Assembly: GCF_030654605.1 (NCBI RefSeq)
Contig: NZ_JAURXB010000270.1
Location: 62,001 to 126,000, forward strand
Direction: 5' to 3'
Source of the DNA: Bradyrhizobium sp.
GTDB lineage: Bacteria; Pseudomonadota; Alphaproteobacteria; Rhizobiales; Xanthobacteraceae
Length of the DNA stretch: 64,000 nt
Below are positions 1 to 7,428 of this stretch, piece after piece. Numbering within the stretch: the stretch's first letter is position 1; every line of letters starts with the position of its first letter. Both the position numbers and the translations under genes were made by a program. The notes beneath the pieces are model-generated. The model was not told the DNA's origin, ran no database searches, and worked only from the letters and a program-made list of their open reading frames with translations.

Positions 1-227
1 GCCGAAACGCCCGGTCGCGGCAGCACCAGCAGGAACAGGCAATTGAAGAAGATCCACGCCAGCACCGACAGCGTGATCGCAAAGGGTCCGTATTCCCAGG
101 CCAGCAGGACAGCCAACGCCGCAAGATGAAGTGCTGCAAGCACGCCAACGCCGACATGGAACCGGACGCCGCGCACGGCAGCGCCGGTCGGGCCCGCTCC
201 GGTTTCGGTTTCGGCGGAGGCCGGCAT
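1..227 (-). CDS. Membrane protein, 5' part only (cut by left edge)
   Basis: About 75 N-terminal codons of a gene that runs off the left edge. The start ATG at 227-225 has a strong GGAGGTG ribosome site just upstream. The first 20 residues are Ala/Thr/Gly-rich and polar. Two hydrophobic stretches follow (around VGVGVLAALHLAALAVLLAW and ITLSVLAWIFFNCLFLLVL), so this is an integral membrane protein. It starts 11 bases after the stop of the upstream sulfatase-fold gene on the same strand, so the two are probably one operon. A sulfatase-type enzyme with N-terminal membrane helices is one possibility given the neighbour, but the visible part does not identify the family. Confidence 0.75.
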   Translation of the reverse strand, partial: MPASAETETGAGPTGAAVRGVRFHVGVGVLAALHLAALAVLLAWEYGPFAITLSVLAWIFFNCLFLLVLPRPGVS

Positions 228-238
228 GTCCACCTCCC

Positions 239-1948
239 CTAGAGGTTCTTCACGAAACCGGCGTCGATCAGGAGCCGGTTGAAGCGGCGGGCTTCCGCGC
301 CGCTCTTGCAGGCATAGAATACACCCTTGCAGCGCATCATGATGTTCTTCTGTTCCTCGAACGAGGGATCGAGCGGAATTCCCGCGGCTTCCTGGATCAC
401 CAGCGGCAGATAGGGCGCGTCGATGGTTTCCATCACCGCCGGGCTCTTCACCGGTTCGAAATTGAGGGTGTCGATCGCATAATAGGTGGCGAAATAACGC
501 GGGTCGTAACTCTCGAATTTCTTGCCGACGCCGGCCTCGTCGAGGCCGGGATCGAGGATATTCGAGGAGAATTCCGGCTGATGATCGCCATAGCGCACGA
601 TCAGGAACGGCTGCGCCGGAAATTTCTTTTTCAACCCCGCCACGAATGCCGAATAGTCGTCGGCGCTCATGGTCTGCCGGCGCAGATACTCATCGACTTT
701 CGGCTCATTGCCGGGCCGCGACCAGGACGGCGTCAGTTCGGGGCGAAACCGCTTCTCCCAGGGGAAGTGATTGGCGGCGAGGTAGACGAAGATGAACTGC
801 GGCTTCGCCGGCGCTTCCTGCGACAACAGGTTCAGCGCCTTGTCGTAAAAGAAGCGGTCGGGCTCGACGCCCCTGGCGCCGAGATCGCGCGCGTCGAGGA
901 AGTTCTGGATCCCGGTGGTGGTGTGGAATTGCCGCGCGCTCATGAACGCGCCATGGGCCGGATAGAGCGACGTCGTGCTGTAGCCGCAGCGGCGCAGCGC
1001 CAGCGGCAGTCCGCGCTCGACGCGGCCCGCGGCGATGCGGGTCACGAAATAGGAAAACCGGCCGAACGAGCGCGACGATAGCCCGGCCAGCACATTGTAT
1101 TCGGTGAACCAGCTCGCCCCGCCGCTGCTCTCGGCCATGAAGGTGCGCGACTTGCCGTCGGACGATTTGAAGTGACTGCCATAGCCCGCGGGAACCTTGA
1201 TGCCCCTGGCCTGCCGAATGTCGAAACTCGACTCGTCATGGATCATGATGATGTGGGGCCGCCGCCCCGTCGGCGCGCAGGATTCCTCCAGCGGCACCTT
1301 GAGGCGCCCGGCGGCAACGGCGTCGGATTCCATGAAGCCGTAATTGAAGAAATCCGACACCGCGGTGACGCCGGAGCGGGAGAATTTCGACAAATAGCCG
1401 TCGTCGTAATAGCCGCGCCAGGGCTGCTCGGGCCACGCATAGGAATATCCCACCAGCGCGGCCAGGCAGGCCAGCTTGCAGGCCAGCGCCGGCAGCCGGC
1501 GAATCCGGAACGGGTCCAGCCACCACAGCGCGTACATCAACGGGAGGATGACGGCAGCCGCGCCGACCACGGACCAGCGCAGATTGGGGAAGATCGTAAA
1601 CAGGAACGCCGCGCTGTCGCGGTCGATCACCATGACGTCGATGAAATTCGCGGTCATCTGCACGATGCCGTGCTTGAGCTGCGACAGCAGGATCAGCACC
1701 ACCACCAGGGTCAGCGACAGCGCGCCCGACAGCGCCGGACGCCGCAGCAACGCGATCCAGAAGCAGTTCAGCAGACCCCAGGACAGCAGGAAACCGAGCC
1801 GCGCCCCGAAGTCGTTTTCGGTCTGCAGCATCAGGCCGATCGCCGCCAGATGGGGGGCCGCCACGGCAAGCAGCCGCCAGAACCCTACCGAGGCAAGGCC
1901 TGCGGCGGCGACGGTGGCGACGGGACCTGGATTTGGCGCGGGCGCCAT
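239..1948 (-). CDS. Sulfatase-fold membrane enzyme (LTA synthase / phosphoglycerol transferase type)
   Basis: A 569-residue protein with about four or five N-terminal membrane helices (first ~170 residues) followed by an extracytoplasmic alkaline-phosphatase/sulfatase domain. Family landmarks are visible: HDESSFD (~237, metal-binding acid), the segment AESSGGASWFTEYNVLAGL (~272, nucleophile region), and YGDHQPEF (~450, metal-binding Asp-His). Members transfer phosphoglycerol or phosphoethanolamine to envelope glycans or lipids, or hydrolyse such esters; the substrate cannot be read from the sequence. An upstream in-frame ATG at 2041 would add 31 basic residues that do not look like a mature N-terminus, so the start at 1948 is preferred, although neither has a strong ribosome site. 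It is followed 11 bases later by a second membrane gene. Confidence 0.8.
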   Translation of the reverse strand: MAPAPNPGPVATVAAAGLASVGFWRLLAVAAPHLAAIGLMLQTENDFGARLGFLLSWGLLNCFWIALLRRPALSGALSLTLVVVLILLSQLKHGIVQMTANFIDVMVIDRDSAAFLFTIFPNLRWSVVGAAAVILPLMYALWWLDPFRIRRLPALACKLACLAALVGYSYAWPEQPWRGYYDDGYLSKFSRSGVTAVSDFFNYGFMESDAVAAGRLKVPLEESCAPTGRRPHIIMIHDESSFDIRQARGIKVPAGYGSHFKSSDGKSRTFMAESSGGASWFTEYNVLAGLSSRSFGRFSYFVTRIAAGRVERGLPLALRRCGYSTTSLYPAHGAFMSARQFHTTTGIQNFLDARDLGARGVEPDRFFYDKALNLLSQEAPAKPQFIFVYLAANHFPWEKRFRPELTPSWSRPGNEPKVDEYLRRQTMSADDYSAFVAGLKKKFPAQPFLIVRYGDHQPEFSSNILDPGLDEAGVGKKFESYDPRYFATYYAIDTLNFEPVKSPAVMETIDAPYLPLVIQEAAGIPLDPSFEEQKNIMMRCKGVFYACKSGAEARRFNRLLIDAGFVKNL

Positions 1949-2186
1949 GGACGGGACGCAACTATACCCGGCACTGCCTTTGAGCCTTGGCTGGCGATGA
2001 CCAGGAGACGGACGTCGCATCCGGAGCCTGCGACGTGTCATAAAAATGTAGGGGAAACGTCATGAACGCGCAATGAATTTACCGGCGGCGTGAATGAGCA
2101 ATCTTTGCACATGGACCGCCGGGGTCAGGACGCGGGTGTCAGCGACGTGGCTACCCTCCCGCGGAGGGGAGAAGCCCCGCCCCGCC

Positions 2187-2429
2187 CTATTGCTTGCAGG
2201 GGGCCGGCGTCTTCGCGGCGGCTTCGGCTTCCGTCCGGGTCTTGTAGACCGCGTCGCTGGCGACGGTGATGTTCAGGGTATCGGTATGCGGCAATTTGTC
2301 GACCACCGTGCAATTCCGGGTCAGCGCGTTGAGCACGACATAAAATGCCGGGTTGGTCCTGTCCATCTGGGCAAAGCCTGGGCGGCTCAGCGTCAGCAGC
2401 AGGACGACGCACATCAGGCTTCGGGTCAT
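2187..2429 (-). CDS. Small secreted protein, unknown function
   Basis: An 80-residue protein starting at ATG 2429, eight bases after a clear GGAGGT site. The N-terminus MTRSLMCVVLLLTLSRPGFA is a textbook signal peptide with likely cleavage after GFA. The mature part (~60 residues) has two cysteines (RNCTVVDK and the terminal PCKQ) that could pair in the periplasm, and a Lys/Glu/Ala-rich tail. I do not recognise the family. It is a single gene: a strong terminator of the PRC-barrel gene lies just upstream of it. Confidence 0.7.
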   Translation of the reverse strand: MTRSLMCVVLLLTLSRPGFAQMDRTNPAFYVVLNALTRNCTVVDKLPHTDTLNITVASDAVYKTRTEAEAAAKTPAPCKQ

Positions 2430-2502
2430 CGTTACCTCCGTTTCATGTTCCCCGGGCGGGCGGCTCGGCCGGTTCCGACCGGATACGACGTCACGCACAT
2501 CG

Positions 2503-2529
2503 AAAAAGGCCCCGGCGGTTGCCGGGGCC
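2503..2529 (-). terminator. Intrinsic terminator of the PRC-barrel gene
   Basis: Perfect 9-bp stem GGCCCCGGC/GCCGGGGCC (2508-2516 with 2521-2529) and a 4-base loop, followed on the minus strand by five Ts (2507-2503). It sits 23 bases past the stop of the PRC-barrel gene. Confidence 0.85.
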
Positions 2530-2552
2530 CTTGGCTGATGGCCGCTGACGGT

Positions 2553-2918
2553 TCAGGCGACGAACGGAACGCCGTAATAGTCGTTCACCGCGCGGGTGCG
2601 GGATGTGTCCGACCAGTTCCAGCTGTTGTCGTTGCCGTATCGGGGCGCGCCTTCGAGCTGCTTCTGCGTGATGCCCGTGACGTAGCCTCCCAGATTGGTG
2701 TCGTATTTCAACGACTGCCAGGGCAGCGGATAGTGATCATCGCCGATGCCCAGGAAACCGCCGAAGCTCAACACCGCGTAGGAAACCTTGCCGCTGATCT
2801 TGTCGATCATGACACGCTCGATGGTTCCGATTTTCTCGCTGTCGGCGCCGTAAACGGCGGTTCCTTCGACCTTGTCGCTGCCGATCAGATTTCCTGTCTC
2901 TCTGGATTCAATTGCCAT
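2553..2918 (-). CDS. PRC-barrel domain protein, probable general-stress gene
   Basis: A 121-residue soluble protein with a PRC-barrel fold over roughly residues 15-80: the core reads GTAVYGADSEKIGTIERVMI, then KVSYAVLSFGGFLGIGDDHY and PLPWQSLKYD. The C-terminal ~40 residues are Asn/Trp/Tyr-rich (GNDNSWNWSDTSRTR). PRC-barrel proteins of this small alphaproteobacterial type are commonly induced under stress; their molecular role is poorly defined. The start at 2918 is chosen because GAGGACGAG precedes it. A match to the EcfG sigma-factor promoter lies 31 bases upstream, and a strong terminator follows, so this is a single-gene unit that probably belongs to the general stress response. Confidence 0.88.
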   Translation of the reverse strand: MAIESRETGNLIGSDKVEGTAVYGADSEKIGTIERVMIDKISGKVSYAVLSFGGFLGIGDDHYPLPWQSLKYDTNLGGYVTGITQKQLEGAPRYGNDNSWNWSDTSRTRAVNDYYGVPFVA

Positions 2919-2948
2919 CTCTCGTCCTCCTCTATGGTGTCGACGAAA

Positions 2949-2973
2949 AACGGCTGCGCCAAAAATTTGTTCC
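2949..2973 (-). promoter_or_regulatory. EcfG-type (general stress sigma) promoter
   Basis: On the minus strand GGAAC (2973-2969), exactly 16 bases, then CGTT (2952-2949). This is the published consensus for the alphaproteobacterial EcfG sigma factor (GGAAC-N16/17-CGTT). It lies 31 bases before the start of the PRC-barrel gene. Confidence 0.7.
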
Positions 2974-3004
2974 GGGAACATTCAAAGCGGAGATGACGGG
3001 AACA

Positions 3005-3667
3005 TCAATGCTTCGCGATGCCCTCGATGAACAGATCGAGGATCGCCTCGGCGGTCAGAGCGGCCTCTTCCTCTGCGATGCCCCAGCGCGGAAAGTGCCC
3101 ATCGATGTTCATGCGGGCAAAGCCGTAGACCAGAGCGCGGCCGGCAATCTGGACCCGTTTCAGGTCGCCGCTGCGCAGTTGGCCCAACGCATACGCATCG
3201 GCCAGTGTGCGCTCAGTGAAATCGATCACTTCGGCATTGTCCCGCGACAGGTCGCTCGCCTTGTCATGGACAAAATAGCGGCCGCTCGAGATGATCTCGA
3301 AATGCGCCGGGTTGCGCATCGCCCAGCGCAGATAGGCCAGACCCAGCGCGCGAAACCGCGCCAGCGGGTCAGCCTCCGGCACTTCAGCCAGCGCGGCTGA
3401 TATCTCGGCCCGGAAGCGCTGCTGCGCTTCGCCGGCCACCGCCGTCATCAGGGCGTCGCGGCTCGGGAAATGCCGGAACGGCGCTCCCGGCGACACCCCG
3501 GCGCGGCGCGCCGCCTCGCGCACGCTGACCGCTGCCGCGCCACCCTCGCCGGCCAGCTGCAGCGCGGCCTCGATCAGCACGCGCCTGAGGTCGCCGTGGT
3601 GATAAGGCTTCGGCGGCGCTGCCGGATCTTTGGCTGCCCGGCGTTTTGGCGCGGCGGTGGCGGGCAT
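3005..3667 (-). CDS. TetR/AcrR family transcriptional regulator
   Basis: 220 residues. The first ~20 are Ala/Lys-rich, then a TetR helix-turn-helix: HHGDLRRVLIEAALQLAGEG, with the recognition part VREAARRAGVSPGAPFRHFP at about 48-67. The C-terminal domain contains a WHG-type core (LGLAYLRWAMRNPAHFEIIS), a subgroup common in proteobacteria. It is transcribed away from the membrane-protein gene at 3849. The ~180-base gap between them carries a 19-bp palindrome that is the likely operator, so it probably represses that gene and itself. The ligand is unknown. Confidence 0.9.
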   Translation of the reverse strand: MPATAAPKRRAAKDPAAPPKPYHHGDLRRVLIEAALQLAGEGGAAAVSVREAARRAGVSPGAPFRHFPSRDALMTAVAGEAQQRFRAEISAALAEVPEADPLARFRALGLAYLRWAMRNPAHFEIISSGRYFVHDKASDLSRDNAEVIDFTERTLADAYALGQLRSGDLKRVQIAGRALVYGFARMNIDGHFPRWGIAEEEAALTAEAILDLFIEGIAKH

Positions 3668-3811
3668 GGCTATGGCCTAACCAAAAATCTTGAAAACAAC
3701 CCCATGAACAGAATGCCTAGTCGTACCCCAGCCTGATTCCATCAACATCTAGCATCACCCGATCGTGAATGTAAGCACTGCATACACGGATTGACGGCTG
3801 ACCCGAGCCAA

Positions 3812-3830
3812 ATGTAACCAGTGATTACAT
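3812..3830. promoter_or_regulatory. Palindromic operator candidate (TetR site)
   Basis: ATGTAA (3812-3817) and TTACAT (3825-3830) form a perfect inverted repeat around a 7-base spacer, 18 bases before the membrane-protein start and inside the divergent gap with the tetR gene. Size and position fit a TetR-dimer operator. Confidence 0.55.
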
Positions 3831-3848
3831 TATCCTCGGGAGCAAGCC

Positions 3849-4475
3849 ATGATGCCATCTCATCGCCAAAACTGGTTCGAAGGCTGGCGGCTGTTCGCCG
3901 TGCTCACCCTGGTGCTCGTGGCCTTGAGTGCCGGGGTCGCGGGCATGCGGGGCTTCGAGGTCGACGGCGTCCGCATGGTGATCCGCTTCACTGCGCGCAC
4001 CTCGCTGCTGTTCTTCTGCCTCGCCTTCAGCGCCGCGGCGCTGGCGAAGCTGTGGCCCAATGCCTGGACGCGGTGGCAGCGCCGCAACCGGCGTTATCTC
4101 GGCGTGACCTTCGCGGCGTCGCACGGCATCCACGCCGCCGCCATCGCCTGCTTTGCCCTGATGGATCCGGTCGGCTACGCCGCCGCCACCAACGCCGCGT
4201 CCTATATCTTCGGCGGCATCGGCTATGCCTTCATCATCGCGATGGCCGCGACCTCGTTCGACCGCACCGCGGCGGCGATCGGCCCGCGCGCCTTTCGCAT
4301 CCTGCATCTCACCGGCGGCTATTATCTGCTGTTTCAGTTCACGGTGTCGTTCGGCAAGCGGATTCCCGACATGCCGCCGTACGCGATGTTCCTGATTCCG
4401 CTGCTGGCGGTGTTCGCGCTGCGGATGATCGCGATGACATCGGCGCGGACGCCGCGCACGGTGCGGGCGAGCTAG
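3849..4475 (+). CDS. Six-helix membrane protein, ferric-reductase/MsrQ-like
   Basis: 208 residues, nearly all hydrophobic segments (about six helices). His residues stand in the pattern of haem-binding ferric-reductase-like transmembrane domains: SHGIHAAAIACF in the third helix and RILHLTGGYYLLF in the fifth. No flavin or NAD(P)H domain follows, so if this is an electron-transfer protein it needs a partner. A ribosome site GGGAG precedes ATG 3849; a second ATG follows directly. It is divergent from a TetR gene with a shared palindromic operator, which suggests inducible expression. The haem assignment rests on the His pattern only. Confidence 0.75.
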   Translation: MMPSHRQNWFEGWRLFAVLTLVLVALSAGVAGMRGFEVDGVRMVIRFTARTSLLFFCLAFSAAALAKLWPNAWTRWQRRNRRYLGVTFAASHGIHAAAIACFALMDPVGYAAATNAASYIFGGIGYAFIIAMAATSFDRTAAAIGPRAFRILHLTGGYYLLFQFTVSFGKRIPDMPPYAMFLIPLLAVFALRMIAMTSARTPRTVRAS

Positions 4476-4491
4476 CGGCCAATGCCTTGCC

Positions 4492-5343
4492 TCACGCCTT
4501 CGGCATCAACCCGAGACGCTTGGCGATGATCCGGTCGATCATGCGCTTCGGCAGCACGGAGCCGATCAGCTGCTGCACCGGATCCGGCGTGATCTGGTAG
4601 CGCACTTTCGGGCTCGCCGACGTCAGGGCGTCGGCGATTACTTCCGCGATCTTCTCCGCCGGCAATCCGGTCTCGCCGAGTTGCAGCATGAATTTGCGGA
4701 TTCGCTGCAGCGCCGGGAAGTACGGCGAGTTCTGGTAGACGGAAATGTCAGTCTCCTCGGCCTTGCTCCAGATCGGGGTCTTTACCGGACCGGGGGCGAC
4801 GATGATGACGTCGATGCCGAACAGCATCAGTTCGCGGCGCAGGCTTTCCGACAGCCCCTCGACCGCGTGCTTCGACGCCACATAGGGCGCGGTCAGCGGT
4901 GCGCCGACCTTGCCGGAGACCGAGCTGATCATCACGATCCGCCCCTTCGGTCCCGTCAGCGACGGATCGGATCCGAGCAGCGGACCGAACGCCTGCGTGG
5001 CGATGACAGGCCCGATGACGTTGACTTCCATCTGGCGGCGGAATTCGTCGGCCGCGAGTTCCAGCAGCGGCCCCGCGACCGCGATGCCGGCATTGTTGAC
5101 GAGGCCACTGAGCGTTTTGCCATTCAGCGCGGCGCGAACCTCGCGCGCCGATGCCAGCACCCCGGCCTCGTCGGTGACGTCGAACAGCAGCGGCGTGAAA
5201 TTGGCGCCGAACTCACTTTTGAGACGCTCGGCGTCGGCCTGCTTGCGCACGCTGCCGAACACGCGAAAGCCGCGGTCGAGCAGCAGTTTTGACGTAGCCC
5301 AGCCGATGCCGGTGGAGGCCCCGGTGATGACGACGGATTGCAT
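4492..5343 (-). CDS. Short-chain dehydrogenase/reductase (SDR)
   Basis: 283 residues, classical SDR. Nucleotide-binding TGASTGIGWATSKLLLDRGF is at residues ~7-26, NNAGIAVAGPL at ~85, the catalytic Ser in IVMISSVSGKVG and the Tyr-x-x-x-Lys motif YVASK at ~155-159. The segment after that (VAPGPVKTPIW) closes the active site. The substrate cannot be inferred; the long C-terminal extension (~80 residues ending KRMIDRIIAKRLGLMPKA) resembles SDRs acting on steroid-like or lipid substrates. The start at 5343 follows GGAGGGAACC; the longer reading frame upstream lacks a ribosome site. It converges on the 3849 gene with 16 bases between stops. Confidence 0.9.
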   Translation of the reverse strand: MQSVVITGASTGIGWATSKLLLDRGFRVFGSVRKQADAERLKSEFGANFTPLLFDVTDEAGVLASAREVRAALNGKTLSGLVNNAGIAVAGPLLELAADEFRRQMEVNVIGPVIATQAFGPLLGSDPSLTGPKGRIVMISSVSGKVGAPLTAPYVASKHAVEGLSESLRRELMLFGIDVIIVAPGPVKTPIWSKAEETDISVYQNSPYFPALQRIRKFMLQLGETGLPAEKIAEVIADALTSASPKVRYQITPDPVQQLIGSVLPKRMIDRIIAKRLGLMPKA

Positions 5344-5935
5344 GGTTCCCTCCTGGTCGAGGGAACCTTGTAGTACGCATCTGGCGCAACGCAACCGGCT
5401 GACGATGCTGGCTTTTCGCCTTTTCAGCACAATCGGGTGACGGGCCCGGGACGCGCCAACTCAAAAATCGGGCGGAATGGACGGAATTGATGTGGATCAT
5501 GGTTCCGGGTTCCGAACATGACAAACTTGGTTTTATCACCGCCCGGACCTTGGCAATCGCCGGTGACTGAGAGCCCGCGCTCCCGCCCGATCATGGGGGG
5601 CATCATGTCGCAAATTCAGCCCATCGGGGCGTGTCCCGCCCCGTTCCGCTGCCGTTTCGGAATGACGACGAACGAGCCTAACGGCCGCGAGTTCTGCGTG
5701 TTTGAGTTTCCAGGGTGCGAGGGGTGCCCGAATGCCCCGCATACCATGAAGACGGTCGGGGATTCAGAAGACCCGTTGAAAGCCGCGGCGTGGCGGGCAT
5801 GGCTGGCGCTTGGCTTGCGTGCACGGTTCTAGTCTTCCTCACAACCGGGCGTGGCGCCGGTTCGATTTTGATCCGAAGCGCGCAACCAACTGACGGCCAG
5901 TTCGTTACCGGTCACCCCAACGGAGGAAATCCCCC
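5344..5935. other. 592-base intergenic stretch, little recognisable
   Basis: No convincing gene. A possible 75-codon reading frame (5605-5832, plus strand, after GGGGGG) encodes a Cys-rich peptide (GACPAPFRCRFG, FPGCEGCPNAP), but part of it (TTTCGGAATGACGACG at 5655-5670) resembles the ends of the inverted repeats found elsewhere in the window, so it may be repeat-derived. A weak EcfG-like promoter lies at 5882-5906. Confidence 0.4.
5882..5906 (+). promoter_or_regulatory. Weak EcfG-like promoter
   Basis: GCAAC (5882-5886), 16 bases, CGTT (5903-5906). One mismatch in the -35 element from GGAAC. It lies 29 bases before the secreted repeat protein. Confidence 0.3.
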
Positions 5936-6469
5936 ATGCGCGTGTTCGTTCTCGCCGCGATGTTGCTCGCTTCGTCGACCCTCTGTTCATTCGCCCAGGA
6001 GCCGGGAAAAGCGCCGGCCGCAGCGCCACAAGCCGGAGCCCCGGCCCAGACCGATCAGAACGCCCCGCCAACGCCGGATCAAAAAGCCGGCCGCGAGCAA
6101 CAGAAGTCCGATAACCGCGAGATGGGTCCGGACTGGAAGATGCGCCGCAGCGACGGCGACCGCATGGGTCGCGATGATCGCGAGACCGGCCACGGCGGCA
6201 TGATGCATCGTGGCGACGGCGACCGCATGGGCCGCGATGACCGCGAGACCGGCCACGGCGGCATGATGCGTCGTGGCGACGGCGACCGCATGGGCTACGA
6301 TCGCGACAAGGATCGTGGACGATATCACGAGCGCGGCGAGCGCTACTGGGACGATGCCGACCGGGAAAGGACCTACCGGGGATATGCCGACGCAGACCGG
6401 CCGCGGCGCCGCGTAAAAATCTGCGTCGAGTACGACAATGGCGAAGAATATTGCCGCTACAGGCAGTAG
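5936..6469 (+). CDS. Secreted Asp/Arg/Met/His-rich repeat protein
   Basis: 177 residues with a signal peptide (MRVFVLAAMLLASSTLCSFA, cleavage likely after SFA). Residues ~22-55 are Ala/Pro/Gln-rich. Then comes a 21-residue unit, DGDRMGRDDRETGHGGMMHR plus Gly, present twice in full and once in part. The C-terminal ~50 residues are highly charged (DRERTYRGYADADRPRRR) and end in a conserved-looking motif, KICVEYDNGEEYCRYRQ, with two cysteines. The alternating Met/His in the repeats could bind copper or nickel, but this is speculation from composition. GGAGGAAATCCCCC precedes the ATG. I do not recognise a named family. Confidence 0.75.
   Translation: MRVFVLAAMLLASSTLCSFAQEPGKAPAAAPQAGAPAQTDQNAPPTPDQKAGREQQKSDNREMGPDWKMRRSDGDRMGRDDRETGHGGMMHRGDGDRMGRDDRETGHGGMMRRGDGDRMGYDRDKDRGRYHERGERYWDDADRERTYRGYADADRPRRRVKICVEYDNGEEYCRYRQ
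6152..6294 (+). repeat. 63-bp in-frame tandem repeat (2.3 copies)
   Basis: Copies start at 6152, 6215 and 6278. The first two are nearly identical over 63 bases; the third matches for its first ~17 bases and then diverges. The period is a multiple of three, so copy number can change without breaking the frame. Confidence 0.9.
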
Positions 6470-6626
6470 TGGCGCCGGCAAGCGACCCTTGCAGCGGGCG
6501 CGGACGGATCAGCGGGCGACTGAAACCACCCGCGCCCGCGACCTCACTGATTTGATTTCGCGCAAGGCGCTCGTTGCAGGAAGCCGTTAGCTCAAACATC
6601 ACGCCTGCCATCTGGAGCCACCTGCG

Positions 6627-7025
6627 ATGCGAAAAATTCCGAGCCTGTCGATCTCGCCGGAGAAAGTGTTCTTCATCATCGCCAAGTCACGCCAGTCCGA
6701 CGGCAAAGCTGATCAGCCGGATCTGACCGCCGATACGGGCGACGACATGCCTGAGGATCACGGCAACAGCACCGATCGTTCCGAGCTTTCCGGCTTCATT
6801 CGCGGCTTGAACGTCGACGAGCAGATTGAACTCGTCGCCCTGATGTGGCTCGGCCGCGGTGACGGCGATCTCGACAGCTGGCGCGATCTGCACGCCGAGG
6901 CCTCACGTGCCCACAACAACCGTACGGCATCCTACCTGATCGGGACGCCCATGCTGGCGGACTATCTGGAGGAGGCGCTGACGCAGTTCGGCAAGTCATT
7001 TGAGGACTTCGAAGAACACCTTTGA
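6627..7025 (+). CDS. DUF3775 domain protein
   Basis: 132 residues, soluble and acidic. The C-terminal two thirds match the DUF3775 pattern: FIRGLNVDEQIELVALMWLG, RGDGDLDSWRDLHAEASRAH, then YLIGTPMLADYLEEALTQFG. The N-terminal MRKIPSLSISPEKVFFIIAK is also typical of the family. Function unknown. CTGGAG lies about 10 bases before the start. It stands alone between a secreted protein and the convergent response-regulator gene, whose stop is 13 bases away. Confidence 0.85.
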   Translation: MRKIPSLSISPEKVFFIIAKSRQSDGKADQPDLTADTGDDMPEDHGNSTDRSELSGFIRGLNVDEQIELVALMWLGRGDGDLDSWRDLHAEASRAHNNRTASYLIGTPMLADYLEEALTQFGKSFEDFEEHL

Positions 7026-7038
7026 TCGTCACGTCCAG

Positions 7039-7428
7039 CTACCCTCTTGGCGACGACGACTGCTGGTCCTGGAGACGCACGAGTACCGCGATCAGGTCCT
7101 CTTGCCTGAAGGGCTTTTTCAGCATCGGCCGGTCGGCATAGCCATCGCGCAACCCGTGACCGGTGTTTCCGGTCACGTAGAAAAAAGGTACGCCGCGCGC
7201 GGCAAGCGCCTCCGCCACCGGATGGCTGTCTCTGCCATTCAAATTCATATCCAGCATGGCGACGTCGAAGGCTTGCGCGGCAATCAGGGCGAGGGCCTCG
7301 TCGACCGTCGCCGCAGAGCTGAGCGACTTGCACCCAAGGTCGGTCAGTATGTCTTCGATCATCATGACAAGCAGCATTTCATCCTCGACGACGAGAACCT
7401 GCCGACAGGAAAGCAGTCTATCCATCAC
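7039..7428 (-). CDS. Single-domain response regulator
   Basis: 129 residues, only a receiver domain. The acidic pocket is VVEDE (~13-17), the phosphorylated Asp is D60 in DVAMLDMNLNG, Thr is T86 in PFFYVTGN and the conserved Lys is in MLKKPF (~104). The PFFYVTGN segment resembles the FATGUY motif of single-domain regulators that work with HWE kinases in alphaproteobacterial stress signalling. Its start codon overlaps the end of the upstream PAS-HWE kinase by 11 bases, so the two are translated together and are almost certainly cognate. With no output domain, it acts by protein contact or as a phosphate sink. Confidence 0.92.
   Translation of the reverse strand: MMDRLLSCRQVLVVEDEMLLVMMIEDILTDLGCKSLSSAATVDEALALIAAQAFDVAMLDMNLNGRDSHPVAEALAARGVPFFYVTGNTGHGLRDGYADRPMLKKPFRQEDLIAVLVRLQDQQSSSPRG

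Noticed and set aside
5605..5832. 75-codon Cys-rich frame with a GGGGGG ribosome-like site
   Set aside because: Part of it resembles the ends of the local inverted repeats, and the Cys spacing matches no family I know; coding support is too weak.
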